In this document: positions 16,319-23,201 of the stretch, in pieces | Numbering within the stretch: position 1 is the first letter of the stretch | How the letters are laid out: each line of letters begins with the position of its first letter | NCBI RefSeq assembly: GCF_020251205.1 | Contig: NZ_JAIWYX010000022.1 | Coordinates: 1-52,090, forward strand | Length of the DNA stretch: 52,090 nt | Reading direction: 5' to 3' | Source: Arthrobacter sp. M4 | GTDB lineage: Bacteria; Actinomycetota; Actinomycetes; Actinomycetales; Micrococcaceae | The notes under the pieces: model-generated | What the model saw: the letters and a program-made list of their open reading frames with translations, nothing else | The model's database searches: none | Told to the model about the DNA's origin: nothing | Position numbers and translations under genes: made by a program

Positions 16319-16381
16319 CCGCGAGATGGCATTTAATGGCAGTGTTTTTCAAAAACATCGCCATTAAATGCCATCTCGCGG
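16319..16381. repeat. 63-bp near-perfect palindrome between convergent genes
   Basis: Two 22-bp arms (16319-16340 and 16360-16381, starting CCGCGAGATGGCATTTAATG) are exact reverse complements. The 19-bp middle contains a second stem, TGTTTTT-C-AAAAACA. It sits between purC and the HTH-TPR regulator, which converge, and would block read-through both ways. Its length and perfection exceed a normal terminator and suggest a dispersed palindromic repeat. Confidence 0.7.
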
Positions 16382-16393
16382 GTGCGTTGACGT

Positions 16394-17677
16394 CTAGCTT
16401 GCCTTGGCTGGCCCGGCTTGCTCCGGACGGGCCTGGGCTCGGCGTTCTGCCAAGCGAATCTCCAGGGTGGCGTCCATGACCTGCTGCACGCGGTCGGCTG
16501 CCCCGGCTTCGGTGAACTCGTGCTGCGCTTCGTCGAGGTGAACCAGCGCCTCCGAGTTCTCCCCCGCTGCCTTCAGCGCCTTGCCCAGCAGCAGCGAGAC
16601 CTCGCCAGCCGTGTGCCGCGCCAGCACCTTGCGTTCTGCGTGGATGGTGCGCAGTTTGGCCACCGCACTCAGGATGTCCCCGGTTAGGTACAGCCAGCGG
16701 GCGCGAATAAACGCCACCTCCAGCTGGTCTGTCTTGTTGCCGCCAACAATGGACAGCGCCAACTCGGCCCGCTCGATGGCGGACAGGGTCTCCGGTTCAA
16801 CGATTCCGGAGGACAGGCGGACGGCAGCGGACGCCTTGTTGAAGCGGGCCCACAGGTCTATGTCGTTGGCGGGGGAGAGCAGCTTGGCCGCGCGCTCGTG
16901 GTGCTTGATGCCTTCTGCATAGTCGTGCCGCATAAACGCCACGTTGCCCACCACCCAGGCCACCTCGCCTGCCAGTTGGGTCATGGCGTGCTCGTCCATG
17001 TGCTCCATCATGTCCTGGCAGTACTTCCACGCCTCGTCCAGCTTGCCGCTCTCGGCCAGGGCGCCGATGAGCGCGCGATGCGCGCCGATCACCAGGGTCG
17101 AGCCCTTGGGCAGCTGCGCCGCCTGCCTAACGGCGTCCGTGGCATGTTCGACGGCGGTAGTCAGCTGGCCTTGTCCGTGACAGACCGCAGCCAGCATCTG
17201 GCGCGCCCTGACACCAAGTCCCGCGGATTCCGTTGCCATGGGATGGTCCAGGAGGTGCTGGATGATCTGCTGGCATTCCTTGAGCTGCCCCTGTTTCATG
17301 AGGCACTCGGCCTGCATGTAGGTCATATTCCACCAGGCGCTTGTGTTCTTGGCCTCGAGGGCAATCTGCGCGGCCGTGGCGGCATGGCTGGCGGCCAGCG
17401 GGTAGTCCCTGAGGTCCCAGGCCTGCCGTGCGTAAAGCCCTGCCAAGACATATTCCGCGTCGCTCACGGAAACAGGCTGGCTCCAAGCTTCCAAGGCCTT
17501 GGGCGCCAGCTCCAACCTGCGGGCAAGTTCTTCTATTACTTCAGGCGTCGGCTCGCGACGGCCGGTCTCCAGCAAGGAGATGTAACTTGGTGAGTAGAGG
17601 TCCCGTCCAAGTTCGGCCTGGGTTAAACCGCGTTCCAGACGCTCGGCACGAAGTTTCTCTCCGAATCCGTTTCCCAC
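16394..17677 (-). CDS. XRE-family HTH regulator with TPR-type domain, RRNPP-like peptide sensor candidate
   Basis: A 427-residue regulator. Residues 5-60 are an XRE helix-turn-helix (ERGLTQAELGRDLYSPSYIS, then LLETGRREPTP). Residues from about 70 to 405 form a run of helical hairpins with TPR-like spacing (for example SHAATAAQIALEAKN, AAVCHGQGQLTTAVEHATDA, GNVAFMRHDYAEGIKHHERA). This layout and length match the NprR/PlcR/AimR (RRNPP) family of Bacillota, whose TPR domain binds an imported peptide. I chose GTG 17677 because GAGGAGG lies just upstream and the HTH follows directly; the frame is open to 17773 but without features. It is divergent from the repeat-peptide gene, 128 bases away. The pairing is the main argument that it senses that peptide; this is inference. 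Confidence 0.85.
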   Translation of the reverse strand: MGNGFGEKLRAERLERGLTQAELGRDLYSPSYISLLETGRREPTPEVIEELARRLELAPKALEAWSQPVSVSDAEYVLAGLYARQAWDLRDYPLAASHAATAAQIALEAKNTSAWWNMTYMQAECLMKQGQLKECQQIIQHLLDHPMATESAGLGVRARQMLAAVCHGQGQLTTAVEHATDAVRQAAQLPKGSTLVIGAHRALIGALAESGKLDEAWKYCQDMMEHMDEHAMTQLAGEVAWVVGNVAFMRHDYAEGIKHHERAAKLLSPANDIDLWARFNKASAAVRLSSGIVEPETLSAIERAELALSIVGGNKTDQLEVAFIRARWLYLTGDILSAVAKLRTIHAERKVLARHTAGEVSLLLGKALKAAGENSEALVHLDEAQHEFTEAGAADRVQQVMDATLEIRLAERRAQARPEQAGPAKAS

Positions 17678-17714
17678 CGATTCCTCCTCGCTGTGGGCTG
17701 CCTCGCACCAAACC

Positions 17715-17754
17715 TTGACAGTCTCTGTGGAAAACATTTTACAATGTGTGTCAA
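17715..17754. promoter_or_regulatory. Promoter and candidate operator between the regulator and the repeat-peptide gene
   Basis: On the plus strand TTGACA (17715-17720) is followed by TTTACAAT, with TACAAT at 17740-17745, a 19-bp spacer, or 17 bp if the -10 is TTTACA. The dyad ACATT-TTAC-AATGT (17734-17747) covers the -10. An outer inverted pair TTGACA...TGTCAA (17715-17720 and 17749-17754) frames the region, and the second copy reads as a -35 on the minus strand towards the regulator. A dimeric HTH protein bound here could control both genes. Confidence 0.5.
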
Positions 17755-17805
17755 CAGGGACCGCGTTATTCAATCACGAATCCGACTCGCATTGAGGAAC
17801 CAACC

Positions 17806-18036
17806 ATGTTTAAGAAGATTGCTGCGTCCGCCGCTCTGGCGGGTGCACTCGCTTTTTCTGCTGCGGCCCCCGCTGTCGTCTCCGCCGCTCCGGTGGCCGA
17901 CTCGGTCAGCGTCATTCTGGGCATTGGCAACTGGCCTGACCCCATGAGCGCACTGAGCGCCATTGGAAACTGGCCTGACCCCATGGGAGCACAGCTTCAG
18001 CCCCAGGCCATCGGCAACTGGCCCGATCCAATGTGA
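17806..18036 (+). CDS. Secreted 76-residue preprotein with three IGNWPDPM repeats, putative pheromone precursor
   Basis: ATG 17806 follows GAGG by 8 bases. The N-terminus MFKKIAASAALAGALAFSAA is a Sec signal peptide with a likely cleavage site near residues 25-31 (VVSAAPVA). The rest is short and holds three identical octapeptides, IGNWPDPM, at residues 40-47, 53-60 and 69-76; the last ends exactly at the C-terminus. Spacers are SALSA and GAQLQPQA. No other domain is present. The repeat DNA differs only in synonymous positions. The gene faces an HTH-TPR regulator across a shared promoter region and ends in its own terminator. I read it as a multi-copy peptide-signal precursor. Alternatives are a bacteriocin-like or cell-surface peptide. 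An in-frame upstream start at 17746 is rejected because it would bury the signal peptide. Confidence 0.82.
   Translation: MFKKIAASAALAGALAFSAAAPAVVSAAPVADSVSVILGIGNWPDPMSALSAIGNWPDPMGAQLQPQAIGNWPDPM
17923..18033 (+). repeat. Three 24-bp coding repeats for IGNWPDPM
   Basis: Copies lie at 17923-17946, 17962-17985 and 18010-18033. Copy 1 and 2 differ at one third-codon base (GGC/GGA). Copy 3 differs from copy 1 at four third-codon bases (ATC, CCC, GAT, CCA). All encode the same octapeptide, so the peptide and not the DNA is conserved. Confidence 0.95.
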
Positions 18037-18120
18037 TGGGTGGCCCTTATATGACAAAGTCAGCCTGACGAAGAGCGGCAGTTGTAACACTGCTCCTACC
18101 AATAATCTTGTGAAGTGAAT

Positions 18121-18175
18121 AAACCCCGGGACATTCCTTAAGCGACATTCGCGAGCCTGCCCCGGGGTTTTATTT
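18121..18175 (+). terminator. Rho-independent terminator of the repeat-peptide gene
   Basis: AAACCCCGGG pairs with CCCGGGGTTT around a loop of about 30 bases and is followed by TTATTTG. It starts 84 bases after the stop codon. Confidence 0.7.
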
Positions 18176-18212
18176 GTGCCGAAATTGGAATGAACGCAAA
18201 TGGGTTGTTAAA

Positions 18213-18249
18213 AACGTTAGGACCCTCCACAAAGGAGGGTCCTAACGTT
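18213..18249 (-). terminator. Terminator of tRNA-Pro
   Basis: A perfect 16-bp stem (AACGTTAGGACCCTCC and its complement) with a 5-base loop lies 5 bases after the tRNA 3' end on the minus strand and is followed there by TTTTAAC. It may also work from the other side. Confidence 0.75.
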
Positions 18250-18254
18250 ATTTG

Positions 18255-18328
<74 letters not shown>

Positions 18329-18414
18329 ATCCGCTGCAAAAGCAACTGTTCAAGGATATAGGAGTCGGCTCTGGATGTGAAATCGGGGGCCAGCCGGCTC
18401 GGGGCCCCTTGGCG

Positions 18415-20256
18415 TCACACCAACGAGTCCTTCCAAGCCCCATGCAACCTGGCGAATCGTCCACCGTCGGAAATAAGTTCCGCCGGGCTTCCGTCCTCTA
18501 CCACATGGCCGTCGTGGATGACGAGGACCCGGTCGGCCGTCTCCACAGTGGAGAGGCGGTGGGCGATGATCAGCGCAGTTCGGCCGCCTCCCGCAAGCTC
18601 CGTCTGGGTAGTCCCGGCCAGAAGGCTCGCCAGCCCGGCCTGCACCATCCGCTCGGACGGGATATCCAGGGAGGAGGTTGCTTCGTCCAGGATGAGCACT
18701 GCCGGGGCGGCAAGGAAAGCGCGGGCGAAGCCGATGAGCTGCCGCTGGCCGGCTGAGACACGTCCACCGCGTTTGTTCACGTCAGTGTCGTAGCCTTCCG
18801 GCAGTTCGGTGATGAAGTGGTGGGCGCCCACAGCCTTGGCGGCAGCTTCAATTTCGTCCCGCGACGCTTCCGGACGGCCCAGCGCAATATTGTCCGCCAC
18901 GGAGCCGCTGAAGAGGAATGCCTCTTGGGTGACCATCACCACGTTGCGGCGCAAGTCCGCCGTCGAGAGTTCACGCAAGTCGACGCCGTCGAGCGTGATC
19001 GAGCCCGAGGTGACGTCGTAGAACCGGGCGATCAGTTTTGCCAGGGTGGATTTGCCGGCGCCGGTTTGGCCCACCAATGCCACTGTCTGGCCGGACGGAA
19101 TGTGAAGGTCCAGCGTTGGCACCACCACCGGGCCTTCGCCGTAGCCGAACTGGACACCGCGGAACTGGATGTCGCCCTTGGCTTTGGCCAGTGGGATGGG
19201 GTTCCGTGGCGGGCGCACCGTGGGCACTTCCTCAAGGAGGCCGGAAACCTTCTCCAAGGCGGCCTGCGCGCTCTGGAACGAGTTGTAGAACATGGCCATC
19301 TGGTCCACAGGCTGGAAAAAGCGCTTGGTGGACAGGATAAGGGCCAGAAGGACACCAACCTCAAGTCCCCCGGTAATCACCCGGAATCCTCCCACGAGCA
19401 ACACCACTGCCACGCAGACGTTGCCGATCAGCACCAGGCCCGGCTGGAAGATGCCGTTGAGGTTGATCGACCTGACAGTGACTTTCCGGTAGGACTCAGA
19501 GAGCTCGCCAAATTGTTCCGCGTTTTCCCGCTCCTTGCGGAATGCCTTCACAGCGCGGATACCCGTCATCGTTTCTACGAAGTGCACGATAAGCCTTGCC
19601 GAGGCCACCCGCGACTCTCGGAATGCTATTTGGGAGTGCTTTTGGTACCAGCGCGTTAGGAAGTACATCGGGAATCCTGCCGCGAGGAGGATCAGCCCAC
19701 TGCGCCAGTCGAGCGCGAAGATGGTGAATGCCGTAAACACCATAAACAGCAGCCCGGACACCAACGAGCTGACCCCGGAGTCCAGGAGTTCGCGGAGCGC
19801 CTCAAGATCAGACGTCTGCCGCGCGATAATGCGGCCGGACGTGTACTTCTCGTGGAATTCAAGGCTCAGCCGCTGTGTGTGCCGGAACACCCGCAGGCGA
19901 AGGTCCAGCAGCATGGCCTGGCTCAGCTTTGCCGTGGACGTCACGTAGAGTGCCGTGAGACCTGCCGTGGCGACGGCGGCAAGCAGGTAGAGCGCGCCCG
20001 TCAGGACAACCAGGCTGCTGTCCGCGGAGCGTAGGGCGGGCAATGCGCGGTCTATCCCGAACGCGATGATCACCGGGAACGAGACCCGGGCCAGCTGGGA
20101 CAGCACCACGGTGGCGATCGTCAGCCAGAACCGGACGCGGACCGGCCGGATGAGGGACCCCAGCAAGGCGAGCGACCGCCGTCGTACGGCCCGGCTGTCC
20201 GCGCGGTTGAGGTGGGCATTGTCTTCGTTAGCGGTGCCGAAGGTTGTGGCGCTCAT
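18415..20256 (-). CDS. ABC exporter half-transporter, consensus-site subunit
   Basis: Half-transporter of 613 residues with an N-terminal six-helix exporter membrane domain (about 40-330) and a C-terminal ATPase. Walker A is GQTGAGKST (396-404), Q-loop VTQEAFLF, signature VSAGQ (500-504) and Walker B LILDEAT with catalytic Glu525. The signature is degenerate (usual LSGGQ) while the Walker B is normal. The neighbouring subunit shows the reverse, so the two should form a heterodimer with one good and one poor ATP site. Its ATG overlaps the stop of that gene by 4 bases. Substrate unknown: a drug, lipid or peptide exporter. The repeat-peptide gene lies on the other side of the tRNA. Confidence 0.9.
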   Translation of the reverse strand: MSATTFGTANEDNAHLNRADSRAVRRRSLALLGSLIRPVRVRFWLTIATVVLSQLARVSFPVIIAFGIDRALPALRSADSSLVVLTGALYLLAAVATAGLTALYVTSTAKLSQAMLLDLRLRVFRHTQRLSLEFHEKYTSGRIIARQTSDLEALRELLDSGVSSLVSGLLFMVFTAFTIFALDWRSGLILLAAGFPMYFLTRWYQKHSQIAFRESRVASARLIVHFVETMTGIRAVKAFRKERENAEQFGELSESYRKVTVRSINLNGIFQPGLVLIGNVCVAVVLLVGGFRVITGGLEVGVLLALILSTKRFFQPVDQMAMFYNSFQSAQAALEKVSGLLEEVPTVRPPRNPIPLAKAKGDIQFRGVQFGYGEGPVVVPTLDLHIPSGQTVALVGQTGAGKSTLAKLIARFYDVTSGSITLDGVDLRELSTADLRRNVVMVTQEAFLFSGSVADNIALGRPEASRDEIEAAAKAVGAHHFITELPEGYDTDVNKRGGRVSAGQRQLIGFARAFLAAPAVLILDEATSSLDIPSERMVQAGLASLLAGTTQTELAGGGRTALIIAHRLSTVETADRVLVIHDGHVVEDGSPAELISDGGRFARLHGAWKDSLV

Positions 20257-22091
20257 CGTGCGGCCTTTCCGGCGTCGTCCAGGGCATTGCCGAGTTCATT
20301 CGCCAATTCCCCCTCGAGTTCTTCGTGCAGTTCGGTGTCCAGGTCCTTGGGTTCTGTGTCCAGGCTGGCGATGACGTATCGGTAGTGGGCGTTGCCTGCG
20401 AGGAGTTCCGAATGGGTCCCGACGGCGGTAATGGTTCCGTTCTGTAGCAGCGCCACGCGGTCTGCCAACGCGACGGTTGAAGGCCGGTGCGCGACGATCA
20501 GCGTTGTGGTGTCCCTCAGGACTTCCCGCAGCCGGGCCTCTACGCGTTCCTCTGTGTTGACGTCCAGCGCGGACAGGGGATCGTCGAGGACCAGCACGCG
20601 CGGCTTGGCTGCGATTGCGCGGGCCAGCGCAATACGTTGCCGCTGCCCGCCGGAAAGGCTCAGGCCTTCCTCGCCGATCAACGTGTCCACGCCGTCGGGC
20701 AGGGAGAACGCGAATTGCGCCTGTGCAACATCCAGCGCTTCCTCGAGGGCAGCGTCGCTGCGATCCGGCGCGCCGAGCAGGACGTTGTCACGGACCGAGC
20801 TTGAAAACAGGGTGGTGTCTTCGAATGCGACCGCCACCACGGTCCGCAGTTCTTCCAGGCTGAAGTTCCTCACGTCGACCCCGTCGATTGTCACCGAACC
20901 AGTGGTCACGTCGAAGAGTCGCGGCACCAGCTGCAGCAGTGCACTCTTGCCGCTGCCCGTCACGCCCACAAGGGCCATGGTCTCGCCCGGGCGAATGTCC
21001 AGGTTTACATCGCGCAGCAGCCGCCCGCCGTCGTCGAACCCAAAACCGGCGCCGCTGAAACGCACCGCCCCGCGAACGACGGCGGGGCGTGCCGGCTCTG
21101 CCGGGCTGGAGATGTCATTGGGGGTGTCCATCACCTCAAAGTGGCGGTCGACGGCGGTCTTTGCCGTGAGTGCCATGGCAAGCAGCATCCCGGAGAATTC
21201 CACCGGTGCCGCGACCACCGCCGCGGTTGCGAAGAACGCCACGAGGGAGCCGATGCTCAGTTCGCCGTTGGCGGCGAGCAGGATGCCGACCACGAGCCCC
21301 AGGCCGAGGGCCAGTTCCGGGAGCAGCGTCACCACCATGGTGAACATGGCCTGCTGGCGTGCCTTGGTGATTTCGGTTTGCCGCAGCTCCTCGGCTTGCT
21401 CATTGAAACTTTCCAAGGCTTCCCGGCTCCGGCCGAAGGCTTTGAGGACGCGGATGCCATGGACCGATTCCTCAACAGTTGTGGCGAGGTCGCCGGCCTG
21501 GTCCTGGCTGAGCCGCGTTACGCGGCTAAAGCGCCTGCGGAAGCGGAAGGAGTAAAACATGATGGGGATTGCGGCGCCCAAGAAGATCAGGGCCAACTGC
21601 CAGCTCATCGTGAACATCACACCCACGCCAATGAGCACTGTCAGCGTAGTCACTACCAGCATGATGGCGCCGAACGCCATCCAGCGGCGCAGGAAGTTCA
21701 AGTCCGTCATGGAGCGTGAGAGCAACTGTCCCGAGCCCCATCGATCGTGGAAGGAGACGGCAAGGTCCTGCAGGTGGCCATAGAGGGACACCCGCATTTT
21801 GGTCTCCACGGAAGTGGCGGGGTTGATGACGAATTGCCGCCGCAACGCGACGAGTCCGGCCTCGGCCACGCCCAGGGCCAGAATGACGGCGGCCGCCACC
21901 CACACCGTGTTCGCGTCTCCTCCCGGATACAACGTTCCGTTGACCAGGACCTTGAGCACCTGCGGGATTGCCAGGGCAACAATACTGGCCATCAGGGCAC
22001 TGACCAGGCCCATAACAAGCCGGGGGAGGATCGGTGAGACGTGCGGATAGAGACGCTTGATGGAGGTAAGAAAAGAGGTCTGCTTGGCCAT
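20253..22091 (-). CDS. ABC exporter half-transporter, degenerate-site subunit
   Basis: Half-transporter of 612 residues and first gene of the exporter pair. Membrane domain about 20-310, then an ATPase with Walker A GVTGSGKSA (376-384), a canonical signature LSLSGGQ, and Walker B VLVLDDP. Asp504 replaces the catalytic Glu. The Q-loop reads AFEDTTLF, with Glu in place of Gln. These are the marks of the inactive half in heterodimeric exporters such as TM287/288. His of the H-loop (VAHRPS) is kept. An inverted repeat of MarR type lies upstream at 22147-22167. Confidence 0.9.
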   Translation of the reverse strand: MAKQTSFLTSIKRLYPHVSPILPRLVMGLVSALMASIVALAIPQVLKVLVNGTLYPGGDANTVWVAAAVILALGVAEAGLVALRRQFVINPATSVETKMRVSLYGHLQDLAVSFHDRWGSGQLLSRSMTDLNFLRRWMAFGAIMLVVTTLTVLIGVGVMFTMSWQLALIFLGAAIPIMFYSFRFRRRFSRVTRLSQDQAGDLATTVEESVHGIRVLKAFGRSREALESFNEQAEELRQTEITKARQQAMFTMVVTLLPELALGLGLVVGILLAANGELSIGSLVAFFATAAVVAAPVEFSGMLLAMALTAKTAVDRHFEVMDTPNDISSPAEPARPAVVRGAVRFSGAGFGFDDGGRLLRDVNLDIRPGETMALVGVTGSGKSALLQLVPRLFDVTTGSVTIDGVDVRNFSLEELRTVVAVAFEDTTLFSSSVRDNVLLGAPDRSDAALEEALDVAQAQFAFSLPDGVDTLIGEEGLSLSGGQRQRIALARAIAAKPRVLVLDDPLSALDVNTEERVEARLREVLRDTTTLIVAHRPSTVALADRVALLQNGTITAVGTHSELLAGNAHYRYVIASLDTEPKDLDTELHEELEGELANELGNALDDAGKAAR

Positions 22092-22146
22092 TCCCGCTTC
22101 TCAGGTCAGAGCGCTCACGTCAGAGCGAAGGGCGCTCACATCGAAT

Positions 22147-22167
22147 GTAGTTTCCCGTAGCAACTAC
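22147..22167. promoter_or_regulatory. Inverted repeat GTAGTT-N9-AACTAC upstream of the ABC exporter
   Basis: A perfect 6-bp inverted repeat with a 9-bp spacer lies 56 bp before the exporter start. Spacing and sequence resemble operators of MarR-type regulators, which often control efflux pumps. Two GTGAGCGC copies lie between it and the gene on the minus strand. Confidence 0.35.
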
Positions 22168-22247
22168 CCTATGCCATGGCGTGACAGGATTCACAGCAGG
22201 ATTACGGTACGTTATGGAAACGATTTCTGGCTGTGTTGGCGCGGGGT

Positions 22248-23195
22248 TTAGGAGCTGGGCGTCAACGTCAGCAGCACGGCCTCTGGCCGGCACGCGATAC
22301 GGACCGGAGCGAAGCGTGAGGTGCCGATTCCGCCTGACACGTTGAGCGGCGTCGAACGGCCGTCCAGCTCCCAATCGTGGAGGCCCTTGGCACGCCACGT
22401 AGGCAAGTCGCAGTTGGACACCAAGGCGCCATAACCGGGGATGCAGATCTGGCCGCCGTGGGTGTGGCCTGCCAAGATGAGGTCTGCTCCCTCTGCCGTG
22501 AAGTGATCCAGGACCCGCTGGTAGGGAGCGTGGATGACGGCCACGCGAAGGTGGGGGCGGGCATCCTGGCCAGCTGTGCCGCGCGGCCACCCGGCGTAGC
22601 GTTCCCGGTTGAGGTGCGGATCGTCCACGCCGGAGAAGTCGAAGCGCAGCCCCTTCAGCACAAACTGTTGATGGCGATTTGTCAGATCGATCCAGCCGGA
22701 CATTCCGAAACCGGAGCGCAGCCGCGGCCAGTCGAGGGGCACGGCGTCGCTTCTCAGCTTGGACGGGCCCAGGAAGTACGTAGCGGGGTTCTTCATCCTG
22801 GGACCGAAGTAGTCGTTGGACCCTGGGACGAACACGCCCGGGAACTTCAGGAGCGGCTGTAGTGCCGCAAGGAGCGGATCGATCGCGTCCTTGTGGCTCA
22901 GGTTGTCACCTGTGTTGACCACCAGATCCGGTTCCAGTTCGGCGAGTGATCGCAGCCAGTCCGCCTTGGCGTCCTGGCCAGGGACAAAGTGGATGTCGCT
23001 CAAATGAAGCACACGGAGCGGAGCCGTGCCTTCCGGGAGGATTGGAAGGGTCTCCTCGCGCACGGTGAACTGGTTCTTTTCCCAAAGCCCGTAGGCGGCT
23101 AATGCCGCTCCGGCGGCTGCGCCAAGAGCGGTGGTGACGGCAAAGCCGCGCCCGAAGGACCGGGCGCGGCGGGCCAAGGTATCGAGGGCGGTCAC
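22248..23195 (-). CDS. Membrane-anchored metallophosphoesterase
   Basis: Calcineurin-like metallophosphoesterase of 315 residues with one N-terminal membrane segment (about 17-40), which probably places the enzyme outside the membrane. Metal-binding motifs are LSDIHF, NTGDNLSH, and LAGHTHGGQI. The usual GNH(D/E) appears as GSNDYFG, with Asp in the His place. It starts 6 bases after the stop of the PBP gene. The same PBP-phosphoesterase pair (ponA2-Rv3683) is known in mycobacteria, so a role at the cell envelope is likely; the substrate is unknown. Confidence 0.88.
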   Translation of the reverse strand: MTALDTLARRARSFGRGFAVTTALGAAAGAALAAYGLWEKNQFTVREETLPILPEGTAPLRVLHLSDIHFVPGQDAKADWLRSLAELEPDLVVNTGDNLSHKDAIDPLLAALQPLLKFPGVFVPGSNDYFGPRMKNPATYFLGPSKLRSDAVPLDWPRLRSGFGMSGWIDLTNRHQQFVLKGLRFDFSGVDDPHLNRERYAGWPRGTAGQDARPHLRVAVIHAPYQRVLDHFTAEGADLILAGHTHGGQICIPGYGALVSNCDLPTWRAKGLHDWELDGRSTPLNVSGGIGTSRFAPVRIACRPEAVLLTLTPSS

Positions 23196-23201
23196 GGAAC
23201 G

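Noticed and set aside
17726..17754. A sigma-70 promoter for the regulator using the minus-strand TTGACA
   Set aside because: At 16-18 bp spacing no acceptable -10 box is found, so I list the element only as part of the dyad.
17746..18036. A longer 96-residue reading of the repeat-peptide gene
   Set aside because: The extra 20 residues would sit before the signal peptide, the start lies inside the predicted operator, and the ATG at 17806 has its own GAGG.
17806..18036. RiPP precursor (lanthipeptide, lasso or similar)
   Set aside because: No modification enzyme gene is nearby, there is a Sec signal peptide rather than a RiPP leader, and the repeats lack Cys, Ser or Thr. A bacteriocin role is not fully excluded.
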